Source: Nocardioides ganghwensis (GTDB taxonomy: Bacteria > Actinomycetota > Actinomycetes > Propionibacteriales > Nocardioidaceae). Taken from it: 64,000 nt of DNA. The position numbers and the translations under genes are program-made. Under the pieces are notes generated by a model. That model saw only the letters and a list, made by a program, of their open reading frames with translations, searched no databases and was not told the origin of the DNA. The stretch covers positions 121,812 to 185,811 of the forward strand of contig NZ_JACXYX010000014.1 of NCBI RefSeq assembly GCF_014779655.1, written 5' to 3'. Shown here piece by piece: positions 45,515-54,585 of the stretch (its first letter is position 1; each line of letters begins with the position of its first letter).

Positions 45515-46012
45515 ATGGCTGACGACGGGCTCGAGCGGATCTGGACTCCTCACCGCATGGCCTACGTCAGGACCGCCGTGGACGACGAGGGCTGCCCGTT
45601 CTGCGCCATCCCCGGCCACCCGGACGAGGAGTCGCTCGTCGTCGCGCGCGGGGACGCGGCGTACGCCGTGCTCAACCTGCACCCCTACAACCCCGGCCAC
45701 CTGATGGTGCTGCCCTACCGCCACGTCGCCGACCTCACCGACCTCACGCCCGAGGAGGCGGCCGACGTGATGGCGATGACCCAGCAGGCGCTGCGCGCGA
45801 TCCGGTCGGTGAGCCGGCCCCACTCGTTCAACGTGGGGCTCAACCTCGGCCGTTCGGCCGGCGGGTCGCTGTCGGAGCACCTCCACCAGCACGTGGTGCC
45901 ACGCTGGACCGGCGACGCCAACTTCATCACCGTGGTCGGCGGCACCAAGCTGCTGCCCCAGCTCCTCCAGGACACCCGCAAGCTGCTGGCCGACGCTTGG
46001 GCGGGGGCCTGA
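45515..46012 (+). CDS. HIT family nucleotide hydrolase/phosphorylase
   Basis: A 165-residue histidine-triad protein: CPFCAIPG (possible zinc Cys pair), LHPYNPGHLMVLPYRHVADL, and the triad LSEHLHQHVVPRW. In M. tuberculosis the orthologous position between thrS and pgsA (Rv2613c) encodes an Ap4A phosphorylase of this size, so diadenosine tetraphosphate is a likely substrate. It has its own leaderless promoter and shares a terminator hairpin with the following minus-strand gene. Confidence 0.9.
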   Translation: MADDGLERIWTPHRMAYVRTAVDDEGCPFCAIPGHPDEESLVVARGDAAYAVLNLHPYNPGHLMVLPYRHVADLTDLTPEEAADVMAMTQQALRAIRSVSRPHSFNVGLNLGRSAGGSLSEHLHQHVVPRWTGDANFITVVGGTKLLPQLLQDTRKLLADAWAGA

Positions 46013-46018
46013 GGCCCC
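46004..46018. terminator. Bidirectional hairpin over the HIT stop codon
   Basis: GGGGCC-TGA-GGCCCC, a perfect inverted repeat whose loop is the HIT stop codon. It lies between convergent genes. Confidence 0.5.
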
Positions 46019-46024
46019 GGGGAC

Positions 46025-46159
46025 TCACTTCTTGCGGGGCACCACCGGGTCGGGGGCGTCGCTCTTCGCCGCCGTCTTGGCGTGCTTCTCCGCGCGCTTC
46101 TCCTTGATCGACTTCCCGGACTTCTTGGACATGCCCTGTCGCGGCGACTTGTCGCTCAT
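46025..46159 (-). CDS. Small lysine-rich protein, 44 residues
   Basis: A short gene with ATG preceded by GAGGAGCCTCG. The product starts MSDKSPRQGMSKKSGKSIKE and ends VVPRKK; about a quarter of the residues are Lys and a few are Arg, so it is strongly basic and probably unstructured or nucleic-acid binding. A second ATG (MSKKSGKSIKEKRAEKHAK) could also start it. Similar tiny SKKSGKSIKEKR proteins occur in many actinobacteria, without known function as far as I recall. Coding is supported by codon-position GC bias, a good ribosome site and isolation between two other genes. Confidence 0.7.
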   Translation of the reverse strand: MSDKSPRQGMSKKSGKSIKEKRAEKHAKTAAKSDAPDPVVPRKK

Positions 46160-46216
46160 CGAGGCTCCTCAGTTGGAAGCCTGGGTGGCTCCGTCCTGCC
46201 ACAGTACGCCTCCGGC

Positions 46217-46222
46217 TAGCGT
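46217..46222 (+). promoter_or_regulatory. Probable -10 element of the inositol-phosphatase-like gene (leaderless)
   Basis: TAGCGT with seven bases to GTG 46230, which decides the start codon. Confidence 0.5.
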
Positions 46223-46229
46223 GGGACCC

Positions 46230-47006
46230 GTGGACGACGAGACCCGGCTGCAGCGCGACGCGGCCCTCGCCGCCGACCTGGTCCGCGAGGCCGCCCTGCT
46301 GGCCGCGCGGATCCGTGCCGAAGGACTCGACGTCGAGCGCAAGACCAGCGGGTCCGACATCGTGACCCAGGCCGACACCGCCGCCGAGCGCCTCATCGTC
46401 CAGCAGCTCACGGCCGAGCGCCCCGACGACGCCATCGTGGGGGAGGAGGGCACCTCGCGGCCCGGCACCTCGGGCCGTACGTGGGTCATCGACCCTGTGG
46501 ACGGCACCTTCAACTTCTCCCGGGGCAGCGACTGGTGGTGCAGCGCGATCGCGCTGCACGACGAGGACGACGTCCTGCTGGGCGCGGTCCACCACGCCGC
46601 CTCGCTCCGCACGTGGGTCGGCGGCCCCGAGCTGCCGAGCACCTGCGACGGGATCCCGCTCGGACCCCTGCCGGAGACCCCGCGCGAGGCACGCTGCGCC
46701 GCGACCTACCTCCACCCGCCGTTCTACGGCAGCGAGGTGGGGGAGGCGTTCGCCCGCGCCCTCGGCCAGGTCGGCACGCTCCGGATGCTCGGCTCGGGGA
46801 CCATGGACGTCATGGCGATCGCCTCGGGCCAGTGGGACGTGCTGTTCCAGCACTCCGTGGCCGACTGGGACCGGCTCCCGGGTGCGGCCATCATCCGCGG
46901 CGCGGGCGGCGCGTCGGCCCTGGTGCCGGCCTCCGGGGTGACCTGGACGGTCACCGGCGCCCCGGCCGCCGTGGCTGACGTCCGCGCCGCCCTGCTGGAC
47001 GGGTAG
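46230..47006 (+). CDS. Inositol monophosphatase family protein
   Basis: A 258-residue Mg-dependent phosphatase: GEEGTS (metal-ligand Glu), the motif WVIDPVDGTFNF (Asp-Pro-x-Asp-Gly-Thr) near residue 86, and SVADWDRLPGAAIIRGAGG near the C-terminus (third metal Asp in WD). Substrates in the family include inositol phosphate, histidinol phosphate and others. It precedes pgsA by 9 bp, and inositol supply for phosphatidylinositol synthesis is a reasonable inference. Confidence 0.9.
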   Translation: MDDETRLQRDAALAADLVREAALLAARIRAEGLDVERKTSGSDIVTQADTAAERLIVQQLTAERPDDAIVGEEGTSRPGTSGRTWVIDPVDGTFNFSRGSDWWCSAIALHDEDDVLLGAVHHAASLRTWVGGPELPSTCDGIPLGPLPETPREARCAATYLHPPFYGSEVGEAFARALGQVGTLRMLGSGTMDVMAIASGQWDVLFQHSVADWDRLPGAAIIRGAGGASALVPASGVTWTVTGAPAAVADVRAALLDG

Positions 47007-47009
47007 CCT
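47004..47009 (+). promoter_or_regulatory. Possible -10 element of pgsA (leaderless)
   Basis: TAGCCT overlaps the upstream stop codon and is six bases before the GTG start of pgsA. It may give an extra promoter inside the operon. Confidence 0.35.
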
Positions 47010-47015
47010 GCGGCC

Positions 47016-47639
47016 GTGCTCGATCGGTTCAAGGCCTTCTGGCAGGGCAAGATGCTCGCGCCCTTCGTCAACCTGTTCATCCGCCTGGGCATCAGCCCCG
47101 ACGTGGTGACGCTGGTCGGCACGTTCGGGGTGAGCTTCGGTGCGCTGTTCTTCTTCTCCCAGGGCTGGGTCTGGCAGGGCGTCCTGTTCATCACCGCGTT
47201 CGTCTTCAGCGACCTGATCGACGGTGCCATGGCCCGCAAGGTCGGGCGCACGGACGACTTCGGCGCGTTCCTCGACTCCACCCTCGACCGCATCGCCGAC
47301 GGTGCCCTGTTCGGTGGCCTGGCGCTCTTCTTCGCCTGGCACGCCGAGAGCCGCCTCTACCTCGCGCTGTGCCTCGTCATCCTCGTCATGGGCGCCGTCA
47401 CCTCGTACGCCCGGGCCAAGGCCGACCACCTCGGCTACGACGCCAAGGTCGGCATCGCCGAGCGCCCCGACCGGCTCGTCGGCATGCTCGTCCCCGCCTT
47501 CTTCGCCGACGTCCTCGACCTGTGGATCCTGCTGGAGGTCGCCCTCTGGGCACTCGCGATCGCGGCGACCGTGACGGTCGTCCAGCGCATCTGGGTCGTA
47601 CGCCGCCAGGCCCTCGCCCGGGCCGCGTCACGCGGCTGA
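47016..47639 (+). CDS. pgsA: CDP-alcohol phosphatidyltransferase (phosphatidylinositol phosphate synthase type)
   Basis: A 207-residue membrane enzyme with about six helices. The family motif D-G-x2-A-R-x8-G-x3-D-x3-D is intact as [19 protein letters not shown]. In actinobacteria this locus after thrS and HIT encodes the enzyme that joins CDP-diacylglycerol to inositol 3-phosphate, the first step to phosphatidylinositol. The PIM acyltransferase and mannosyltransferase genes that follow in mycobacteria are not here. Confidence 0.88.
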   Translation: MLDRFKAFWQGKMLAPFVNLFIRLGISPDVVTLVGTFGVSFGALFFFSQGWVWQGVLFITAFVFSDLIDGAMARKVGRTDDFGAFLDSTLDRIADGALFGGLALFFAWHAESRLYLALCLVILVMGAVTSYARAKADHLGYDAKVGIAERPDRLVGMLVPAFFADVLDLWILLEVALWALAIAATVTVVQRIWVVRRQALARAASRG

Positions 47640-47691
47640 CCGGCCCCGACTTCGGTCGTGGCCCGATGCATCCTTCCGGATGAGGCCGCAC

Positions 47692-47697
47692 TACGAT
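47692..47697 (+). promoter_or_regulatory. Probable -10 element of pdxS (leaderless)
   Basis: TACGAT followed by CGAGGC and the ATG. This supports ATG 47704 over an in-frame ATG 24 bp upstream. Confidence 0.5.
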
Positions 47698-47703
47698 CGA
47701 GGC

Positions 47704-48636
<933 letters not shown>

Positions 48637-48651
48637 TCCCCGTCCGGGCGA

Positions 48652-49776
48652 TCAGCGCAGCGCCCGGGTGAGCACCCGGGCAGCGTCGGTGAAGCCGTAC
48701 GCCTCCTCGCCCGGCTGGGCGGGGAGGCCGAGGCGGACCACCATCGTCCGGGTCGTCGGGTCGACCAGCAGCACCTGGCCACCGAAGCCCAGCGCGGCGT
48801 ACAGCTCCTCGGGCGCCCCGGGCGCGAGCTGGCCGGTCACCGGCCGCAGCGGCTGCCCCCGGTCGTCGACGGGGTCCGTGGCTCCCCGGATCGGGCCCGG
48901 CCGGTTGAGCCACCACAGGTGGCCGTAGGCCGCGTTGTGCACCGTGGACGAGCGGCCCACGGCGCGCCGGACGTACGACCTGTCGAGGAGCCGACGGCCG
49001 TCGACCGCGCCCTCGCCGAGGTGGAGCCGACCGAGCCGGGCGATGTCGAGGCACGTGGTCCGCATGCCGTAGAAGACCGCCGCGTCGTCGGCGCGGTCGG
49101 TGATGAACGTCGAGTGGGTCATGCCCAGCGGCTCGAACAGGCGGGTCTCCGCGAACTTCGCGACCGGCTCTCCGGTCGCCCGTTCGAGCACGGCCTCGAG
49201 CACCTGGATCGCCGCGTTGTTGTAGGCCCACGCGGTGCCGGGCGGATGCTGCTGGGGGAGCGAGACGGCGTACCGCGTCCGGCTCCTGGCCGAGAGCAAC
49301 CCGGTGTAGTCGGTCTCGAGCGACCAGAACCGGCCGCTGTCGTTGGACAGCAGGTTGCGCACGGTCACCGACTCCGACGCGGTGCCGCGCCACTGCCGGA
49401 CCCACCGCGAGACGCGGTCGTCGAGGCGCAGGTCTCCGTCGCGCACCGCGATGCCGACGAGGGTGGCGGTCACCGACTTGGTGATCGAGAAGACCTCGCG
49501 CGGCTCGTCACGTCCCAGCCGCCAGTTCCACTCGCGGGCGAGCCTGCCGTTGCGCAGCACGGCGAAGCAGGTGGAGTCCAGGCGCCTCGCCTCGGCTGCT
49601 CCGCGCCGGATCGCGGTGCCGCGCAGGCCCAGCGCGGACGGCGTCCCCACGGTCCAGCCGTCGACGGTCCCGGCCCTGTCGGGCGCCGGCGCCGCGCCGG
49701 CCGGGGGCGTGCTCACGGCGCTGAGCACCAGGGCCAGCACGGCGGCTCCGAGGGCGGCCGGTCGGAGGGACCTCAT
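48652..49776 (-). CDS. Serine hydrolase, beta-lactamase/class C penicillin-binding-like, secreted
   Basis: A 374-residue protein with an N-terminal signal peptide ([26 protein letters not shown]). The serine motif SITK near residue 97, the tyrosine motif YNN in WAYNNAAI, and GFGG near residue 345 in place of the usual HxG fit the beta-lactamase-related esterase/DD-peptidase family. Substrate unknown; not evidence of antibiotic resistance. It lies inside the pdxS-pdxT pair on the opposite strand. A GTG two codons earlier is an alternative start. Confidence 0.85.
   Translation of the reverse strand: MRSLRPAALGAAVLALVLSAVSTPPAGAAPAPDRAGTVDGWTVGTPSALGLRGTAIRRGAAEARRLDSTCFAVLRNGRLAREWNWRLGRDEPREVFSITKSVTATLVGIAVRDGDLRLDDRVSRWVRQWRGTASESVTVRNLLSNDSGRFWSLETDYTGLLSARSRTRYAVSLPQQHPPGTAWAYNNAAIQVLEAVLERATGEPVAKFAETRLFEPLGMTHSTFITDRADDAAVFYGMRTTCLDIARLGRLHLGEGAVDGRRLLDRSYVRRAVGRSSTVHNAAYGHLWWLNRPGPIRGATDPVDDRGQPLRPVTGQLAPGAPEELYAALGFGGQVLLVDPTTRTMVVRLGLPAQPGEEAYGFTDAARVLTRALR
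48662..48681. terminator. Hairpin at the pdxS / serine hydrolase convergent ends
   Basis: GCCCGGGT-GAGC-ACCCGGGC, a perfect 8-bp stem with 4-nt loop, 25 bp beyond the pdxS stop and inside the last codons of the opposing gene. It can terminate pdxS. Confidence 0.5.
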
Positions 49777-49807
49777 GGGCACCGAGCCTACGGCCGGGGC
49801 CCGGTCC

Positions 49808-49813
49808 TAGGAT
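49808..49813 (+). promoter_or_regulatory. Probable -10 element of pdxT (leaderless)
   Basis: TAGGAT with eight bases to the GTG start. It gives pdxT a promoter of its own, needed because it is detached from pdxS. Confidence 0.45.
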
Positions 49814-49821
49814 CGGCGTTC

Positions 49822-50421
49822 GTGAATCCCGTCATCGGCGTCCTCGCCCTGCAGGGCGACGTGCGCGAGCACCTCGCCGCCCTCGGTGCGCTCGGGGCCG
49901 ACCCCGTGCCAGTACGCCGCCCGACCGAGCTCGCCGCGTGCGACGGCCTCGTCATCCCCGGCGGCGAGTCGACCACGATGATCAAGCTCGCCCGGATCTT
50001 CGACCTCCTCGAGCCGCTGCGCGAGGCCGTACGGGGCGGCCTGCCCGCCTTCGGCACCTGCGCCGGCATGATCATGCTGGCCGACCGGATCGAGGACGGC
50101 GCACCCGGGCAGGAGTCGATCGGCGGGCTGCACATCACGGTGCGACGCAACGCGTTCGGCCGCCAGGTCGACTCGTTCGAGGAGGACCTGCACGTCGACG
50201 GCCTGGAGGAGCCGGTGCGTGCCGTGTTCATCCGGGCGCCCTGGGTCGAGGCGGTCGAGGACGACGTCGAGGTGCTGGCTCGGGTCGAGGACGGACCGGC
50301 CGCGGGTAGGATCGTCGCGGTCCGTCAAGGCCCCCTGATGGCGACCTCGTTCCACCCGGAGGTCGGCAGCGACCACCGGATCCACGGCATGTTCGTGGAC
50401 CTGGTGCGCTCGGCCCGCTGA
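49822..50421 (+). CDS. pdxT: Pyridoxal 5'-phosphate synthase glutaminase subunit PdxT
   Basis: A 199-residue class I glutaminase giving ammonia to Pdx[16 protein letters not shown] at the start, [10 protein letters not shown], the nucleophile Cys in [13 protein letters not shown], and the His-Glu pair in [13 protein letters not shown] are all present. The yebC gene follows 46 bp later. Confidence 0.97.
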   Translation: MNPVIGVLALQGDVREHLAALGALGADPVPVRRPTELAACDGLVIPGGESTTMIKLARIFDLLEPLREAVRGGLPAFGTCAGMIMLADRIEDGAPGQESIGGLHITVRRNAFGRQVDSFEEDLHVDGLEEPVRAVFIRAPWVEAVEDDVEVLARVEDGPAAGRIVAVRQGPLMATSFHPEVGSDHRIHGMFVDLVRSAR

Positions 50422-50467
50422 CGCACCGACACGAGCTGCACCAGATCTGCGACAGATAGAGGGATCC

Positions 50468-51253
50468 ATGTCAGGCCACTCCAAGTGGGCAACGACCAAG
50501 CACAAGAAGGCCGCGATCGACGCCAAGCGCGGCAAGCTCTTCGCCAAGCTGATCAAGAACATCGAGGTCGCGGCGAAGCAGGGCGGCGGCGACCCCGCCG
50601 GCAACCCGACCCTCTACGACGCCATCCAGAAGGCGAAGAAGAGCTCGGTCCCCAACAAGAACATCGACTCCGCGGTCAAGCGCGGCTCGGGCGCCGAGTC
50701 GGGCGGCGTCGACTACCAGGGCATCTCCTACGAGGTCTACGGCCCGCAGGGCGTCGCCTTCCTCGTCGAGTGCCTCACCGACAACAAGAACCGTGCCGCG
50801 ATGGAGGTCCGCACCGCGGTCACCCGCAACGGCGGCACGATGGCCGACCCCGGCTCCGTCTCGCGCCTGTTCACCCGCAAGGGCGTCATCGTGGTCCCGA
50901 AGTCGCAGGACCACGACGGCACGGTCCGTGACGTCACCGAGGACGACGTCCTCGAGGCCACCCTCGACGCCGGTGCCGAGGAGGTCAGTGACCTCGACGA
51001 GGCCTTCGAGGTGCAGAGCGAGGCCACCGACGTGGTCGCCGTCCGTACGGCCCTCCAGGAGGCCGGCATCGACTACGACTCCGCCGACGTGGAGTGGGTG
51101 GCCAGCCTCGAGATCCCGGTCGACGCCGACGGCGCCGGCAAGGTCATGCGCCTCGTCGACGCCCTCGAGGACCTCGACGACGTGCAGGACGTCTTCACCA
51201 ACGTCGACATCCCCGCCGACGTGATGGCCGAGCTCGAGTCGGCCGACGCCTGA
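50468..51253 (+). CDS. YebC/PmpR family DNA-binding regulatory protein
   Basis: A 261-residue protein starting [20 protein letters not shown], with [25 protein letters not shown] and a [15 protein letters not shown] segment, the usual three-domain YebC. Members were described as transcription regulators and, more recently, some as translation factors that ease ribosome stalling on prolines. It sits before ruvCAB as in most bacteria. Confidence 0.94.
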   Translation: MSGHSKWATTKHKKAAIDAKRGKLFAKLIKNIEVAAKQGGGDPAGNPTLYDAIQKAKKSSVPNKNIDSAVKRGSGAESGGVDYQGISYEVYGPQGVAFLVECLTDNKNRAAMEVRTAVTRNGGTMADPGSVSRLFTRKGVIVVPKSQDHDGTVRDVTEDDVLEATLDAGAEEVSDLDEAFEVQSEATDVVAVRTALQEAGIDYDSADVEWVASLEIPVDADGAGKVMRLVDALEDLDDVQDVFTNVDIPADVMAELESADA

Positions 51254-51310
51254 GCCGGGCGCCGCGCGTGTCGTACGCGCTCCCGCGCCCGCGCCGGGTT
51301 AGCGTGGCGC

Positions 51311-51326
51311 ACGAACACATGTTCGG
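51311..51326 (+). promoter_or_regulatory. LexA (SOS) box upstream of ruvC
   Basis: ACGAACACATGTTCGG keeps the inner 14 bp of the actinobacterial LexA palindrome (CGAAC-N4-GTTCG). TAGCGT (51300-51305) just upstream is a plausible -10, so LexA would sit on the transcript start. The ruvC GTG is 28 bp downstream. Confidence 0.8.
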
Positions 51327-51353
51327 ACGGCGAGGGCGTGGAAGGGGAGCGGC

Positions 51354-51902
51354 GTGCGGGTGCTCGGCATCGATCCCGGCCTGACCCGCTGCGGCGTCGG
51401 GGTGGTCGACGGAAGCGTCGGCCGACCGCTGACGATGGTGGACGTCGGCGTCGTCCGCACCAGCTCCGGCCTGCCGATCGCCGAGCGACTGGTCACCATC
51501 GAGAAGGGCCTCGACGCCTGGATCGAGGAGCACCGCCCCGACGCGGTCGCCGTCGAGCGCGTCTTCGCGCGCTCCGACTCCAGCACGATCATGGGCACCG
51601 CGCAGGCGAGCGGCATCGCGCTCGTCGTCGCCGCACGCCGCGGCCTGCCGATCGCGATGCACACCCCGAGCGAGGTCAAGGCGGCCGTCTCCGGCAACGG
51701 CCGGGCCGACAAGGCCCAGGTCGGCGCCATGGTGGTCCGCATCCTCCGGCTGACCGAGCTGCCCAAGCCCGCCGACGCCGCCGACGCGCTCGCCCTCGCC
51801 ATCACGCATCTCTGGCGCGGCTCCGCCAGCAACCGCCTCGAGGCCGCCGTGGCGCGGGCGAAGACCCAGCAGTCCCAGCAGACCCCAGTGAGGACCCGAT
51901 GA
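51354..51902 (+). CDS. ruvC: Holliday junction resolvase RuvC
   Basis: A 182-residue RNase H-fold endonuclease: VLGIDPGLTRCGVGVVDG (first catalytic Asp), VAVERVFARSDSST (Glu) and KPADAADALALAITH (C-terminal Asp pair). It cuts Holliday junctions with RuvAB. The GTG start lies 28 bp after a LexA box. The stop overlaps ruvA by 4 bp. Confidence 0.95.
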   Translation: MRVLGIDPGLTRCGVGVVDGSVGRPLTMVDVGVVRTSSGLPIAERLVTIEKGLDAWIEEHRPDAVAVERVFARSDSSTIMGTAQASGIALVVAARRGLPIAMHTPSEVKAAVSGNGRADKAQVGAMVVRILRLTELPKPADAADALALAITHLWRGSASNRLEAAVARAKTQQSQQTPVRTR

Positions 51903-52498
51903 TCGCCTTCGTCCGCGGCGAGGTCGCCGCCGTCACGCTCAACAGCGCCGTCCTGGAGGTCGGAGGTGTCGGCCTCGAGCTCATGTGCACGCCCGGCACC
52001 CTGGCGACCCTCCGCGTCGGGAGGTCGGCCACCCTGCCGACGAGCATGGTCGTGCGCGAGGACAGCCTGACCATCTTCGGCTTCGTCGACGACGACGAGA
52101 AGCAGATCTTCGAGATCGCCCAGACCGCGTCCGGCGTCGGCCCCAAGGTCGCCCAGGCGATCGTGGCCGTGATGAGCCCCGACGAGGTCCGCCGCGCGAT
52201 CACGACCGAGGACGTCAAGGCGCTCACCCGGGTCCCGGGCATCGGCCAGAAGGGCGCCCAGCGCATCATCCTCGAGCTCAAGGACCGTGTCGGCCCGCCG
52301 GTCGGCGCCCACCACCCCACGGCGTCCGCGGCCCCTGCGGCGCCGTGGCGCGACCAGGTCCAGCAGGGCCTCATCGGGCTGGGCTGGTCGGCCAAGGAGT
52401 CGGAGAAGGCCGTCGACGCCGTCGCGCCAGAGGCGGGCGACGCCCCCGACGTCGGGGCGCTGCTGCGCGCCGCCCTCCGCACGCTGAGCAAGGCCTGA
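51899..52498 (+). CDS. ruvA: Holliday junction DNA helicase subunit RuvA
   Basis: A 199-residue junction-binding subunit: [12 protein letters not shown] at the start, the helix-hairpin-helix repeats near [13 protein letters not shown] and [18 protein letters not shown], an Ala/Pro linker and a C-terminal RuvB-binding domain ([16 protein letters not shown]). Confidence 0.95.
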   Translation: MIAFVRGEVAAVTLNSAVLEVGGVGLELMCTPGTLATLRVGRSATLPTSMVVREDSLTIFGFVDDDEKQIFEIAQTASGVGPKVAQAIVAVMSPDEVRRAITTEDVKALTRVPGIGQKGAQRIILELKDRVGPPVGAHHPTASAAPAAPWRDQVQQGLIGLGWSAKESEKAVDAVAPEAGDAPDVGALLRAALRTLSKA

Positions 52499-52511
52499 GG
52501 CGGGCCCGACG

Positions 52512-53612
52512 ATGAACTGGGACGACACCGACGAGGACGTCTACGACGAGGCGGAGCTGAGCGAGGCGGAGCTCACCCACCTCCAGCGGCTGACCGACGC
52601 CGACGCCGACGGCGACGAGCGCGCGGTGGAGGCGGCCCTGCGGCCCAAGACGCTCGACGAGGTCGTCGGGCAGGCACGCGTACGCGACCAGCTCGGGCTG
52701 GTCCTCGAAGCCGCCCGCCGCCGCGGCCGCGCCCCCGACCACGTCCTGCTGTCCGGACCTCCCGGGCTGGGCAAGACCACGCTCGCCATGATCATCGCCG
52801 CCGAGATGAGCACGCCGCTGCGGCTCACCAGCGGTCCCGCGATCACCCACGCCGGTGACCTGGCCGCCATCCTGTCCGGTCTCAACGAGGGCGACGTGCT
52901 GTTCGTCGACGAGATCCACCGGATGTCGCGCCCGGCGGAGGAGATGCTCTACATGGCCATGGAGGACTTCCGGGTCGACGTGGTCATCGGCAAGGGGCCG
53001 GGTGCCACGGCGATCCCGCTCGAGATCCCGCCCTTCACCCTCGTCGGTGCCACGACCCGGGCCGGCCTGCTGCCCGGTCCGCTGCGCGACCGCTTCGGCT
53101 TCACCGCCCACCTCGAGTTCTACGAGCCCCACGAGCTCGACCAGATCGTGCACCGCTCCGCCGGCCTGCTCGGGGTCCACCTGACCGCGGACGGGTCCGG
53201 CGAGATCGCCTCCCGCTCCCGCGGGACCCCCCGCATCGCCAACCGGCTGCTGCGACGGGTCCGCGACTACGCCCAGGTGCGCGCCGACGGGGTGCTGAGC
53301 CTCCCGGTCGCGCAGGCCGCCCTCGAGCTGTTCGAGGTCGACGAGTCCGGTCTCGACCGGCTCGACCGGGCGGTGCTCGACGTGCTCTGCCGCCGCTTCG
53401 GCGGGGGACCGGTCGGCGTCTCGACGCTGGCCGTGGCCGTCGGGGAGGAGCGTGAGACGGTCGAGGAGGTCGCCGAGCCCTTCCTCGTCCGGATGGGCAT
53501 GCTCGCCCGCACCCCGCGGGGCCGGGTCGCGACGCCGACGGCGTGGCAGCACCTCGGCCTCACCCCGCCGGCCGTGCCGACCGTCGACTCCACCCTCTTC
53601 GAGGACCTGTGA
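52512..53612 (+). CDS. ruvB: Holliday junction DNA helicase subunit RuvB
   Basis: A 366-residue AAA+ motor. Walker [14 protein letters not shown], Walker [10 protein letters not shown], sensor 1 [11 protein letters not shown] and the arginine finger region RDRFG are intact, and a winged-helix domain ends the protein. It drives branch migration of junctions bound by RuvA. Confidence 0.96.
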   Translation: MNWDDTDEDVYDEAELSEAELTHLQRLTDADADGDERAVEAALRPKTLDEVVGQARVRDQLGLVLEAARRRGRAPDHVLLSGPPGLGKTTLAMIIAAEMSTPLRLTSGPAITHAGDLAAILSGLNEGDVLFVDEIHRMSRPAEEMLYMAMEDFRVDVVIGKGPGATAIPLEIPPFTLVGATTRAGLLPGPLRDRFGFTAHLEFYEPHELDQIVHRSAGLLGVHLTADGSGEIASRSRGTPRIANRLLRRVRDYAQVRADGVLSLPVAQAALELFEVDESGLDRLDRAVLDVLCRRFGGGPVGVSTLAVAVGEERETVEEVAEPFLVRMGMLARTPRGRVATPTAWQHLGLTPPAVPTVDSTLFEDL

Positions 53613-53632
53613 GGGGGTCCCGCGCGGCCGCG

Positions 53633-53638
53633 TAGACT
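53633..53638 (+). promoter_or_regulatory. Probable -10 element of yajC
   Basis: TAGACT, with a predicted start near 53645 and a GAGGAG ribosome site before the GTG of yajC. Confidence 0.4.
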
Positions 53639-53680
53639 CCACGCGCTCACGCACCCCACCTCCTGAGGAGACGTACGACC

Positions 53681-53977
53681 GTGAACGACCTTGCCGCCCT
53701 CCTGCCCCTGGTGGCCATCCTGGCCCTGTTCTGGTTCATGGTGATCCGCCCCCAGCAGCGTCGGCAGAAGGAGGTCGTCGCCCTCCAGAACAGCATCCAG
53801 GTCGGCCAGCGCGTGATGATGTCGTCCGGTGTCTTCGGCACCGTGGTCTCGCTCACCGAGGACCGCGCCCGCCTCGAGATCGCGCCGGGCACCCAGATCG
53901 AGATCGCGCGCGCCGCGATAGCGAAGGTCGACGAGCCGGTCGGGCAGACCGGGGTCGACGAGCGCGGCGATGCCTGA
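53681..53977 (+). CDS. yajC: Preprotein translocase subunit YajC
   Basis: A 98-residue single-pass membrane protein: LLPLVAILALFWFMVIRPQQRRQKE then QVGQRVMMSSGVFGTVVSL. It normally associates with SecDF to help protein export. Here the usual downstream secD and secF are missing; the gene overlaps apt by 8 bp instead. Confidence 0.93.
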   Translation: MNDLAALLPLVAILALFWFMVIRPQQRRQKEVVALQNSIQVGQRVMMSSGVFGTVVSLTEDRARLEIAPGTQIEIARAAIAKVDEPVGQTGVDERGDA

Positions 53978-54518
53978 CCGTCGTACGGCCCAGGAGGCGC
54001 TGACGCGCCTCACCGTCGACGTCCCGGACTGGCCCGAGGAGGGCGTGACCTTCAAGGACATCACGCCGGTCCTCGCCGACCACCACGCGTTCTCCGCGAT
54101 CATCACGGCACTGGCGGCGGCAGGGCGCGACGACCACGGCAACGTCGTCGTCGACAAGGTCGTCGGCATGGAGGCCCGCGGCTTCATCCTGGCCGCGCCC
54201 GTGGCCCTCGCCCTCGGCATCGGGTTCGTCCCCGTCCGCAAGGCCGGCAAGCTCCCGCGCGAGGCGCACGCGGTGTCCTACGCCCTGGAGTACGGCGAGG
54301 CGACCCTCGAGGTGCACCGCGACGGGATCGCAGCCGGCGAGCGCGTGCTCATGGTCGACGACGTGCTCGCCACCGGTGGCACGGTGGACGCGACCCGTCG
54401 GCTCATCCAGGCCTGCGGGGGTGTCGCCACGGGTGCCTCGGTGCTCATGGAGCTGTCGTTCCTCGAGCCGCGCACGGTCACCGGCGACCTGCCGATCTCG
54501 ACGCTCCTGACGATCTGA
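53970..54518 (+). CDS. apt: Adenine phosphoribosyltransferase
   Basis: Salvages adenine to AMP with PRPP. The 182-residue protein has the flexible-loop region KAGKLPREAHAVSYALEYG and the PRPP motif VLMVDDVLATGGTVDAT. It directly precedes relA as in most actinobacteria. Confidence 0.94.
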   Translation: MPDRRTAQEALTRLTVDVPDWPEEGVTFKDITPVLADHHAFSAIITALAAAGRDDHGNVVVDKVVGMEARGFILAAPVALALGIGFVPVRKAGKLPREAHAVSYALEYGEATLEVHRDGIAAGERVLMVDDVLATGGTVDATRRLIQACGGVATGASVLMELSFLEPRTVTGDLPISTLLTI

Positions 54519-54573
54519 CCGGCGTCGCCGCCGACGTCCGGGTCCGCCCGCAGCATGGATGGACCGGCGTCAC

Positions 54574-54579
54574 TAGACT
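54574..54579 (+). promoter_or_regulatory. Probable -10 element of relA (leaderless)
   Basis: TAGACT with six bases before the ATG. Confidence 0.5.
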
Positions 54580-54585
54580 GGGCCA

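Noticed and set aside
48652..49776. Beta-lactamase resistance gene
   Set aside because: SxxK and YxN are present but the third motif is GFGG; the family is mostly esterases and peptidases, so resistance is not supported.
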